From Terriglobia bacterium (GTDB lineage: Bacteria > Acidobacteriota > Terriglobia > Acidiferrales > UBA7541), in the NCBI GenBank assembly GCA_020072785.1, contig JAIQGG010000007.1:1-64000 (forward strand): a DNA stretch of 64,000 nucleotides, given 5' to 3'. A model generated the notes under the pieces. It worked only from the letters and a program-made list of their open reading frames with translations, was not told the DNA's origin and made no database searches. The stretch's first letter is position 1. The number at the start of each line of letters is the position of its first letter. A program made the translations under genes and the position numbers. Below are positions 56,949-64,000 of this stretch, piece by piece.

Positions 56949-59801
56949 TCAGGTTACCGCTACGCTTGCGGGTCCCTGTCCCTCGATTTCGGCGAGGGCT
57001 TCGGTGCAGCGCTCGCAGACGGCCGGGTAGCGGGCGTTCTCGCCCACGTGCGTTGAGTAGTTCCAGCAGCGCTCGCATTTTTTGCCGTCGGCGCGCTCGA
57101 TCTTGATGGCCAGGGCAGGGAGCAGTTCGCTCGCGGCCGCGCCCTCGGGCGCGGCGGCGGCGACCACGGCCTGGGAGACGATGAACAGCGCCGGGAGCTC
57201 CGCGTGCTTTTCCTCGAGCAACTTTTGCAGCGCGGCGGCTTCGCCTGCGGCGTGCAGGATCACTTTGGCTTCCAGCGACCCGCCGATCTGCTTGGCGGCG
57301 CGGGCCTGTTCGAGGGCGACGAGCACCGCGGCGCGGGCGCGCGCGAGTTGCGCCCACTTCTCGGCGGCTTCCTTGCTGATGCCGGAGGCCAGCGCGGCCG
57401 CTTCCGGGAAGAGGGCGATGTGCACGCTCGAGGGTTCGCCGGGCTGCTTGGGCAGATATTGCCAGATCTCCTCAGCAGTGAAGACGAGGATGGGGGTGAG
57501 CAGGCGCGTGAGGGCGCTGGCGATCTTGTAGATGGCGGTCTGCGCGGAACGCCGCGAAGCGCTCCGGGGGGCCTTGGTGTACAGGCGGTCCTTGAGGACG
57601 TCGAAATAGAAGGCGCTGAGGTCCACGACGCAGTAGTCGTGGATGGCGTGATAGACGCGGTGGAATTCGTAGGCGTCGTACCACTCGCGGCACTTCTGGA
57701 CCAGCTCGGCGGTGCGCTCGAGCATCCAGCGGTCGATCTCCTCGAGCTGCTCGTTGGGGAGAGCATCGCGCGAGGGATCGAAGCCTCCGAGATTGCCGAG
57801 AGCGAAGCGGAAGGTGTTGCGGATCTTGCGGTAGGCCTCGGAGAGCTGGGTCATGACGCGGTCGGACATCTTCACGTCGGACTGGTATTCCTGGGAGGCG
57901 ACCCACAGGCGCAGCAGGTCGGCGCCCCACTTCTCGCAGATCTCGCTGGGGAGGACGACATTGCCGAGGGATTTGGACATGGGGCGGCCGTGCTCGTCGA
58001 GGGTCCAGCCGTGGGTGACCACCTGGCGGTAGGGCGAATGGTGCTTGACGCCGACGCCGATGAGCAGCGAGCTGTGGAACCAGCCGCGATACTGGTCGGG
58101 GCCTTCGAGATAGACGTCGGCGGGCCATTCGCCCTTGCCGGTAAGCACGGCGAGGTGCGAGGAGCCGGAATCGAACCACACGTCGAGGATGTCGTTCTCT
58201 TTTTTCCATTGGGCGGCGCCGCAGGAACATGTGGTTCCGGCGGGGAGCAGCTCTTCCGGCGAGTGGCGGTACCAGGCGTCGGCGCCCTCTTTTTCGAACC
58301 ACTTTACGACGTTGCGCAGGGCGGCAAAATCCGCGAGCTGCTTGCCGCAGGCTGCGCAGAAGAAAACGATGATGGGCACGCCCCAGAAACGCTGGCGGGA
58401 GACGCACCAGTCGGGGCGCTCGGCGATCATCTCGTGGATGCGCTCTTCGCCCCAGGAGGGGATCCACTTGACGCGATGGATCTCTTCGAGGGCTTCCTGG
58501 CGCAAGGTTTTGGAAGAGCCGTGCGCGGCCTGGTCCATCTTGATGAACCACTGCTCGGTGGCGCGGAAGATGACGGGATTGTGGCAGCGCCAGCAGTGCG
58601 GGTAGCTGTGCTTGTACTCGGCATGGCCGAGCAGCGCGCCGCGCGCGCCGAGAAGCTTGACGATAACGGGGTTGGCGGCGAAGACATCCTTGCCCTTGTA
58701 CTCGGGGAGGCCTTCGAGGAAGACGCCCTGGTCGTCGAGCGGGGCGTGAGTCTCCAGGCCGTAGCGCTGGCCGGTGAAGAAGTCGTCGGCGCCGTGGCCC
58801 GGCGCGGTGTGCACGATGCCGCTGCCCTGATCGAGGGTGACGTAGTCGGCGAGAACGCCGGGAACCTCGAGGGGGAGGAAGGGATGCTGAAAATGCACGC
58901 CTTCGAGGTCGCGGCCCTTGTAAGTGGCGCGAACCCTGGCTTCCCGAATGCCGCATTCGATCTGAAAAGCGGCAACGCGCTCGGCGGCGAGGAGGAAGAC
59001 GCCGCGCTCGGTCTCGACGATGGCGTATTCAAAATCGGGATGAAAGGCCAGACCGCGGTTGTGGGGCAGCGTCCAGGGGGTAGTGGTCCAGATGATGGCG
59101 CTGACTTCCTTGCCGATGGCTTCGGTGCCGCCCTTGCGGCCGTCGACGACAGCGAATTTCACCCACACGGAGGGGCTGACGTGATCTTCGTATTCGACTT
59201 CGGCTTCGGCGAGCGCCGTGCGGTCGTGGATGCACCAGTAAACGGGTTTGCGGCCGCGATAGACGTAGCCCTTTTCGATGAAGTCGAGGAAGGCCCCGGC
59301 GATGGTGGCCTCGTACTGATTGCTCATGGTCAAGTAGGGTTCTTCCCAGCGTCCGAAGACGCCGAGGCGCTTGAAGTCGCGGCGGTGCTGATCGACGTAG
59401 CGCGTGGCGTATTCCCGGCAGAGGCGCCGGAATTCCGCCGGAGCAACCTTTCCTTTGCCCCCGAGCTCCTTTTCCACCTGGGTCTCGATGGGCAGGCCGT
59501 GGCAATCCCAGCCGGGGATGTAGGGGGCCTGGAAGCCGGCCATGTTCTTGGACTTGACGATCATGTCCTTGAGGATCTTGTTCAGACCGGTGCCGAGATG
59601 AATGGTGCCGGTGGGATAAGGGGGGCCGTCGTGCAGGACGAAGAGGGGGCGGTCCTTGCGGGCGGCAAGGATCTGCTCGTAGAGATGGACCTGCTGCCAG
59701 GCGGCCAGCTGCCTGGGTTCGTTGAGGGGCAGGCCGGCCTTCATGGGGAAGTCGGTCCTGGGCAGGTTGATCGTCTTTTTCAGTTCGAGCGGGTCGGCCA
59801 T
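56949..59801 (-). CDS. ileS: Isoleucyl-tRNA synthetase
   Basis: This class I enzyme charges tRNA-Ile and edits valine. The 950-residue product shows the HIGH-equivalent PYPTGTIHLGTGLNK, the CP1 editing domain (IIWTTTPWTLPHNRGLAFHP), GWDCHGLPIETQVEK, the KMSKS-equivalent MSKSLGNVV, and a C-terminal zinc finger (CERCWNYSTHVGENARYPAV then CERC). It also keeps the tryptophan-rich DVWFDSGSSH. ATG 59801 is used; the frame stays open to GTG 59864, and neither start has a strong ribosome-binding site. It heads ileS-lspA-rluD, with a 134-bp gap before lspA. Confidence 0.97.
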   Translation of the reverse strand: MADPLELKKTINLPRTDFPMKAGLPLNEPRQLAAWQQVHLYEQILAARKDRPLFVLHDGPPYPTGTIHLGTGLNKILKDMIVKSKNMAGFQAPYIPGWDCHGLPIETQVEKELGGKGKVAPAEFRRLCREYATRYVDQHRRDFKRLGVFGRWEEPYLTMSNQYEATIAGAFLDFIEKGYVYRGRKPVYWCIHDRTALAEAEVEYEDHVSPSVWVKFAVVDGRKGGTEAIGKEVSAIIWTTTPWTLPHNRGLAFHPDFEYAIVETERGVFLLAAERVAAFQIECGIREARVRATYKGRDLEGVHFQHPFLPLEVPGVLADYVTLDQGSGIVHTAPGHGADDFFTGQRYGLETHAPLDDQGVFLEGLPEYKGKDVFAANPVIVKLLGARGALLGHAEYKHSYPHCWRCHNPVIFRATEQWFIKMDQAAHGSSKTLRQEALEEIHRVKWIPSWGEERIHEMIAERPDWCVSRQRFWGVPIIVFFCAACGKQLADFAALRNVVKWFEKEGADAWYRHSPEELLPAGTTCSCGAAQWKKENDILDVWFDSGSSHLAVLTGKGEWPADVYLEGPDQYRGWFHSSLLIGVGVKHHSPYRQVVTHGWTLDEHGRPMSKSLGNVVLPSEICEKWGADLLRLWVASQEYQSDVKMSDRVMTQLSEAYRKIRNTFRFALGNLGGFDPSRDALPNEQLEEIDRWMLERTAELVQKCREWYDAYEFHRVYHAIHDYCVVDLSAFYFDVLKDRLYTKAPRSASRRSAQTAIYKIASALTRLLTPILVFTAEEIWQYLPKQPGEPSSVHIALFPEAAALASGISKEAAEKWAQLARARAAVLVALEQARAAKQIGGSLEAKVILHAAGEAAALQKLLEEKHAELPALFIVSQAVVAAAAPEGAAASELLPALAIKIERADGKKCERCWNYSTHVGENARYPAVCERCTEALAEIEGQGPASVAVT

Positions 59802-60010
59802 CGGCGTCAGTGTTTTCTCAGTCCCTTCGTCACCCGTACCCAGGTCCAGTGATACGGTGGGCACATCGGTCAGCAGTGTAAATGCGTATGTTACAATGAT
59901 CTTTGGCTGGTGTCAGCCGATTCGCTCGTGCAACCCAGCACGGCTGGGGCGAATCGAAAGAAATTACAAGCACTCGAATGGGGCTTGGCGCGTCTAACTG
60001 AGGGAGAACG

Positions 60011-61264
60011 GTGCCGGAATCTTTTACCAATCTGTTGCCGCCGGATCTAAAGAGGCCGAAAGTGTCCTCGCCGGGCGCGTCGAACGCGACGAATGGTCCC
60101 GTGCCGGCGTCGGCGGTGCCTCGGTTCGGACCGCCCGCCCATCTGATCCTCGACAACTTCTGGTCCAATTTCCGCGATTTCCTGCTGGAGCGTCCGGCGA
60201 AGCTAGGGCCGGCGCGCGCGGGCACACCCTTCCGGCAGATGAGCTTCGGTGGCGGGGTCTTCGAGAATCTCAAGGATTTTCTGAGCAGCAAGCCGGCGCT
60301 GCCGCGGACGGCGGGCACGAGCCGGCTGGAAGTGAACTGGGGCTCGGGTTTCGGCAGCTTCGGACAGCGGGTGAAGGAAGCGTTCTTCCCGCCGCAGTTG
60401 CCGCCGCTGAAGGTGACCAGCCAGCCGGTCAAGGTCAAGGACATCTGGTCAAAGGACGAGAATTTCGGGCGCACCCAGGCGATTTCCATCGGGCTGCACG
60501 TCGCGGTGATCCTGCTGCTGCTGGTGCCGATCGTCGGCAACATGATGCCGGAAACCACGCAGGCCAACACGAAATTTGATGTCACGCCGCTGGACATCTC
60601 TCCCTACATTTCGAAGCTGCCCGCGGGCGCAAACAAGGCCGGCGGTGGCGGTGGCGGAGGCGACCGCTCGCACCTGCCGCCGACGAAGGGCAAGGCGCCG
60701 CGCTTTGCCATGACGCAGTTCACGCCACCCTCGGCGACAATCAAGAACCCGCATCCCAAGCTGCCGATGGACCCTGCGTTGCTGGGACCGCCGGAATTGA
60801 AGGTGGCGAATCCGGTGCTCTCGAATTACGGGGATCCGCTGGCGGCCACGGTGAATCTCTCGAATGGGCCGGGCGGGGGCAGCGGTATCGGGACGGGAGA
60901 AGGCGGCGGGATCGGCTCGGGTGAAGGCGGGGGGCTGGGCCCCGGCTCGGGCGGCGGCACGGGCGGCGGAGCGTTTCGCGCCGGAGTGAACGGCGTCGGG
61001 ATTCCCGTGTGCCTGTATTGCCCGGACCCGCAGTATTCGGAAGAGGCGCGCAAGGCCAAGTATATGGGCTCCGTCGTGCTGCAGGTGATCATCACCGCGG
61101 ACGGCCGGGCCACGAACATCACCGTCGTGAAGGGCCCCGGACTGGGCCTGGAAGAAGAAGCGATCAAGGCCGTGAAGGGCTGGCGCTTCAAGCCGGCCGT
61201 GGGACCGAGCGGCAAACCCGTGCCGGTGATCGTACCGATCGAAGTCACCTTCCGGCTCTTCTAA
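60011..61264 (+). CDS. TonB-like energy transducer with long cytoplasmic N-terminus
   Basis: The 417-residue product starts at GTG 60011 after GAGGGAGAACG. Unlike classical TonB, the single membrane helix (TQAISIGLHVAVILLLLVPI) lies at about residue 155-175, after a 150-residue cytoplasmic segment. The periplasmic part is Pro/Gly-rich, with a run GGGSGIGTGEGGGIGSGEGG, and ends in a TonB C-terminal domain (about 330-417: YSEEARKAKYMGSVVLQVII, EEEAIKAVKGWRFKPAVGPS, VPIEVTFRLF). The domain entry reads VCLYCPDP, an unusual CxxC. It should couple membrane potential to outer-membrane transporters; no ExbBD or receptor gene is in the window. Confidence 0.85.
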   Translation: MPESFTNLLPPDLKRPKVSSPGASNATNGPVPASAVPRFGPPAHLILDNFWSNFRDFLLERPAKLGPARAGTPFRQMSFGGGVFENLKDFLSSKPALPRTAGTSRLEVNWGSGFGSFGQRVKEAFFPPQLPPLKVTSQPVKVKDIWSKDENFGRTQAISIGLHVAVILLLLVPIVGNMMPETTQANTKFDVTPLDISPYISKLPAGANKAGGGGGGGDRSHLPPTKGKAPRFAMTQFTPPSATIKNPHPKLPMDPALLGPPELKVANPVLSNYGDPLAATVNLSNGPGGGSGIGTGEGGGIGSGEGGGLGPGSGGGTGGGAFRAGVNGVGIPVCLYCPDPQYSEEARKAKYMGSVVLQVIITADGRATNITVVKGPGLGLEEEAIKAVKGWRFKPAVGPSGKPVPVIVPIEVTFRLF

Positions 61265-61318
61265 CACTCTTCGGATCGAATCTCTCACGCAACCAGTAGT
61301 AAGAACTGCGGTTGCCAA

Positions 61319-61807
61319 TCATCGGCCGGTCATCGGACGATCCTCACGCTCAATCCGGAAGTCGTAGCATCCCGCCTCTGTGTCACGAACCTGAATGTAA
61401 TCCACATCCACACGTGTGAATAGCTCTTCGACAACCCCTTCGAGCCTGCCATCCGTCACGAACTCCCGCGCCAGAAGCCGCCGGCCGCGGCCATAGGCGT
61501 TGAGCGTCAGCGGATGCGAGCGCAGGTCCTCCGGAAAGCCGGCATCCTCTGGATAACGGTCGCAGGCTTCGGCATGTATGAAAACAGGCCCCGGCAGGGG
61601 AAGACGCTCGATCTCTTCGAAAGGGTCATAGGTAAACAGAATTCGGCGGTCAACACCGACAGTGAATGTGCGCAGGCAATGCCGGCACGGCCCGTGTCCG
61701 CTGGCTGTCTCGGTATGCGCTGGGTGCCCATAACCGGGCGAGCGCAGCGTCGTACGCACGGCGTTCACCGTTCTTGTCGGAATGGCCACAACTCGGAATG
61801 AACTCAT
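61319..61807 (-). CDS. DUF1203 family protein
   Basis: The 162-residue product from ATG 61807 (GAGGGGTG upstream) matches DUF1203 throughout: [40 protein letters not shown] (CxxC), [52 protein letters not shown] and [20 protein letters not shown]. The conserved Cys/His residues suggest metal binding. The function is not known. It is convergent with tonB (54 bp apart) and divergent from the ABC exporter genes. Confidence 0.88.
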   Translation of the reverse strand: MSSFRVVAIPTRTVNAVRTTLRSPGYGHPAHTETASGHGPCRHCLRTFTVGVDRRILFTYDPFEEIERLPLPGPVFIHAEACDRYPEDAGFPEDLRSHPLTLNAYGRGRRLLAREFVTDGRLEGVVEELFTRVDVDYIQVRDTEAGCYDFRIEREDRPMTGR

Positions 61808-61982
61808 GTTGCACCCCTCGCCTGATCTTGGAACTCTCGGCCGCCGCTCGGCATGGCCGGCCAGGCCAAGCATGAAGCACAGGCGGTATTCGTTCTATCC
61901 GGAATCTGCTCCCAAATTCGGAGAGCGCAGCCCGGGAGTCTTCTGCGGTACCATGGTCGGGACCGAAGGGCAGTCGCTGGTC

Positions 61983-62765
61983 ATGGCCTTCCTGCACAAA
62001 GCCCGCCGCAACGACTCTTTCTGTGACCGCGAAGCGGTCAACTCTCCCGAAGAAAAGAGCGCCGATTCCGTCTTTCACGTACACGGGATCACCAAGATCT
62101 ACCGCATGGGCGAAGTGGAAGTGCCGGCGCTGTGCGGCGTGGACCTGGACCTTTATCCCGGGGAGTTCGTGGTGCTGCTGGGGCCGTCGGGGAGCGGGAA
62201 ATCGACACTGCTGAATATCCTGGGCGGACTGGACGTGCCGAGCAGCGGCGAAGTCTTCTACCGCGACCACAATCTCACCACCGCGGACACCGAGGAGCTG
62301 ACGCGCTACCGGCGCGAACACGTCGGCTTCGTCTTCCAGTTCTACAACCTGATACCGAGCCTGACGGCGCTGGAGAACACGGCGCTGGTGACGGAGATCG
62401 CGGAAAACCCGATGGACCCGGAAGAGTGTCTGCGGATGGTGGGGTTGGGCGACCGGTTGCAGCACTTTCCGGCGCAGCTTTCCGGCGGGGAACAGCAGCG
62501 CGTGGCCATTGCGCGGGCAGTGGTGAAGCGGCCGGAGGTACTGCTGTGCGACGAGCCCACCGGGGCGCTGGACTACGCCACGGGCAAGCTGGTGCTGGAC
62601 GTGCTGGAGCGCGTGAACCGCGAGTTGCACACGATCACCGTGGTGATCACGCACAACGCCGCCATCGCGGCGATGGCCGACCGCGTGATCCGCATCAGCA
62701 GCGGGCGCATCGTGGAGATCCGGCGCAACGAGAAGAAGGCTACGCCGGCGGAGCTGGCGTGGTGA
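61983..62765 (+). CDS. ABC exporter ATP-binding subunit (MacB/LolD type)
   Basis: The 260-residue ATPase has Walker [17 protein letters not shown], the Q-loop in [20 protein letters not shown], signature [20 protein letters not shown], Walker [12 protein letters not shown] and the H-loop [15 protein letters not shown], typical of the LolD/MacB/FtsE group that partners FtsX-type permeases. ATG 61983 is the first start that gives a full domain without a very long extension. A dispersed hairpin copy (62024-62040) falls inside the first 20 codons (encoding CDREAVN), so the N-terminus up to [11 protein letters not shown] is partly repeat-derived. Confidence 0.9.
   Translation: MAFLHKARRNDSFCDREAVNSPEEKSADSVFHVHGITKIYRMGEVEVPALCGVDLDLYPGEFVVLLGPSGSGKSTLLNILGGLDVPSSGEVFYRDHNLTTADTEELTRYRREHVGFVFQFYNLIPSLTALENTALVTEIAENPMDPEECLRMVGLGDRLQHFPAQLSGGEQQRVAIARAVVKRPEVLLCDEPTGALDYATGKLVLDVLERVNRELHTITVVITHNAAIAAMADRVIRISSGRIVEIRRNEKKATPAELAW
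62024..62040. repeat. Dispersed GACCGC/GCGGTC hairpin inside an ORF
   Basis: Perfect 7-bp arms TGACCGC / GCGGTCA around GAA, preceded by CTTTCTG and followed by AAC. It lies 42 bp downstream of the proposed ATG of the ABC ATPase and would be translated. Confidence 0.75.
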
Positions 62766-62772
62766 GGCGGTC

Positions 62773-64000
62773 ATGACGGCGCTGCAGAAAAAGCTGGTGC
62801 GCGACCTGTGGCATCTGCGCAGCCAGGTGCTGACGATCGCCGCGGTGGCGGCGTGCGGCATCGCCACCTACGTGACGATGCGCGGGGCCTACGAATCGCT
62901 CACCACGGCGCAGAGCGGCTACTACGCGCGGTATCACTTCGCCGACGTTTTCGTGCAAGTGAAGCGCGCGCCGCGGGCGCTGGCCGCGCGGGTGGCCCAG
63001 ATCCCCGGAGTGGCCACGGTGGAGACGCGGGTGGTGGAGGAGGTGACGCTGGACGTGCCGGGGCTGGCGGAGCCGGCGCTGGGGCGGCTGGTCTCCATCC
63101 CGGAACGGCGCGAGCCGCTGTTGAATGCGCTGTGCCTGCGCGAGGGGCGCTGGATCGAACCGGGCGCGGGCAACGAAGTGCTGGCGAGCGAGGCTTTCGC
63201 AAATGCCAACGGGCTGAAGCCCGGCGACACGCTGGGGGCGGTGATCAACGGGCGCTGGGAGCGGCTGTACCTCGCGGGGATCGTGCTGTCGCCGGAATAC
63301 GTTTACGAGATACGCGGCGCGGAAGTATTCCCGGACAACCGGCGCTTCGGCGTGCTGTGGATGAGCCGGGAGGCGCTGGGGCCGCCGTTCCAGATGGAGG
63401 GTGCGTTCAACGACGTGGCGCTGACGCTGGCGCCGGGAGCGAGCGAAGCGGAAGTTTTGACGCGGCTCGATTCCCTGCTCGAGCCCTACGGCGGGCTGGG
63501 GGCCTACGGGCGGGCAGACCAGATCTCGCACCGCTTTCTGAGCGACGAACTGGCGCAGGACCGGGTGACGGGGATTTTCGTGCCCACCATTTTCCTGGGG
63601 GTGGCGGCGTTTCTGATTCATGTGGTGCTGACGCGGCTGGTGAGCACGCAGCGTAATGCGGTGGGGCTGCTGAAGGCGTTCGGCTATGGCAATGCCGCGA
63701 TCGGCGTGCATTACCTGCAGTTCGCGCTGGCGGCCGTGCTGGTGGGAACAGCGGGAGGCGTGCCTCTGGGCATCTGGCTGGGACGCGGGCTGGCGCGGCT
63801 ATATGCCGGCTATTTCCGTTTTCCAGAGCTGCACTTCGTGGCCGGGGGCGGGCTGCTGCTGATGGCCATTGCGCTGAGCAGCGCTGCGGCGGCGCTGGGC
63901 GCGCTGACGGCGGTGCGCGCCGCGGCGGCCCTGCCCCCGGCGGAAGCGATGCGCCCGGAATCGCCTCCGGAGTTCCGCGCGGGGCTGGCGGAGCGCCTGG
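62773..64000 (+). CDS. FtsX-family ABC exporter permease (partial, cut by window edge)
   Basis: It starts 8 bp after the ATPase gene (ATG 62773, MTALQKKLVRDLWHLRSQVL). A first membrane helix (VLTIAAVAACGIATYVTMRG) is followed by a periplasmic MacB-PCD-like domain (VATVETRVVEEVTLDVPGLA, LCLREGRWIEPGAGNEVLAS) and the first FtsX core: helices near residues 260-282 (GIFVPTIFLGVAAFLIHVVL), about 310-335 and 355-378. At least 409 residues are present and the gene runs off the end; a second FtsX core is expected beyond. The pair probably extrudes lipids, lipoproteins or peptides; the substrate is unknown. Confidence 0.88.
   Translation, partial: MTALQKKLVRDLWHLRSQVLTIAAVAACGIATYVTMRGAYESLTTAQSGYYARYHFADVFVQVKRAPRALAARVAQIPGVATVETRVVEEVTLDVPGLAEPALGRLVSIPERREPLLNALCLREGRWIEPGAGNEVLASEAFANANGLKPGDTLGAVINGRWERLYLAGIVLSPEYVYEIRGAEVFPDNRRFGVLWMSREALGPPFQMEGAFNDVALTLAPGASEAEVLTRLDSLLEPYGGLGAYGRADQISHRFLSDELAQDRVTGIFVPTIFLGVAAFLIHVVLTRLVSTQRNAVGLLKAFGYGNAAIGVHYLQFALAAVLVGTAGGVPLGIWLGRGLARLYAGYFRFPELHFVAGGGLLLMAIALSSAAAALGALTAVRAAAALPPAEAMRPESPPEFRAGLAERL

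Noticed and set aside
57204-59852. 882-codon open frame opposite ileS
   Set aside because: Antisense shadow of a certain ileS; composition (Gly/Ala/Asp-rich) mirrors the codon pattern on the other strand.
59866-60010. T-box or promoter pair between ileS and tonB
   Set aside because: A TACAAT at about 59892 on the plus strand has no matching -35, and no T-box consensus or terminator was found upstream of ileS.

Overview
The window is GC-rich, densely coded bacterial chromosome. Everything points to an Acidobacteriota genome, probably a soil Terriglobia-type lineage. The clearest signs are three secreted proteins of the VWA type expanded in that phylum, a bactofilin, a pyruvate carboxylase, secreted amidohydrolases and an M28 peptidase, a long glycine-rich TonB, and many intergenic copies of a repeat that reads MSFRxKxGICFSL when translated. 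The taxon is an inference from gene content. No rRNA, tRNA, CRISPR array or intact insertion sequence was seen.

Layout. 1-4.9 kb: str operon (rpsL-rpsG-fusA-tuf, minus strand) behind a near-perfect sigma-70 promoter and a leader of about 345 nt. 5.1-10.3 kb: a secreted amidohydrolase and an M28 peptidase, divergent from a DUF3857/transglutaminase protein. 10.4-14.9 kb: rplM-rpsI-rpsB-tsf-pyrH-frr (minus), again with a consensus promoter. 15-17.5 kb: a repeat-rich, partly AT-rich stretch with a GIY-YIG gene, a 120-bp tandem array and a nonsense-interrupted gene. 17.5-23.5 kb: plus-strand aminotransferase, FHA-GAF-PP2C phosphatase, CoA-transferase, a second amidohydrolase and a DUF6526 protein. 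23.5-32 kb (minus): giant TIG/propeller lipoprotein, bactofilin, pyruvate carboxylase, lexA. 32.3-35.4 kb: two-subunit 2-oxoacid:ferredoxin oxidoreductase. 35.5-41.3 kb (minus): cytochrome c, M23 peptidase, transpeptidase, recA with a 63-codon upstream ORF. 41.5-46.9 kb (minus): propeller protein, 3-hydroxyacyl-CoA dehydrogenase, zinc-ribbon protein, thiolase, DinB-fold protein. 47-51.7 kb: second DinB-fold protein, hicB with a wrecked hicA, UvrD/Cas4-type helicase-nuclease, a small zincin, and an 18-residue lysine-rich peptide gene. 51.8-55.3 kb: three VWA proteins. 55.3-59.8 kb (minus): rluD-lspA-ileS. 60-64 kb: TonB, DUF1203 and an ABC/FtsX exporter cut by the window edge.

The most informative result is a candidate SOS regulon. 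The same 19-nt motif (RTTYGCYTTKTGTTCGCCT) lies in the promoter of lexA, upstream of the 63-codon ORF that precedes recA, and between two divergent DinB-superfamily genes. In lexA it fills the spacer between -35 and -10. The core is GTTC-N7-GTTC with a relaxed first half-site. A second signal is a dispersed 15-17 nt hairpin (GACCGC-nnn-GCGGTC), found six times at five gene 5' ends, always in the same plus-strand orientation, with one copy carrying compensatory base changes.
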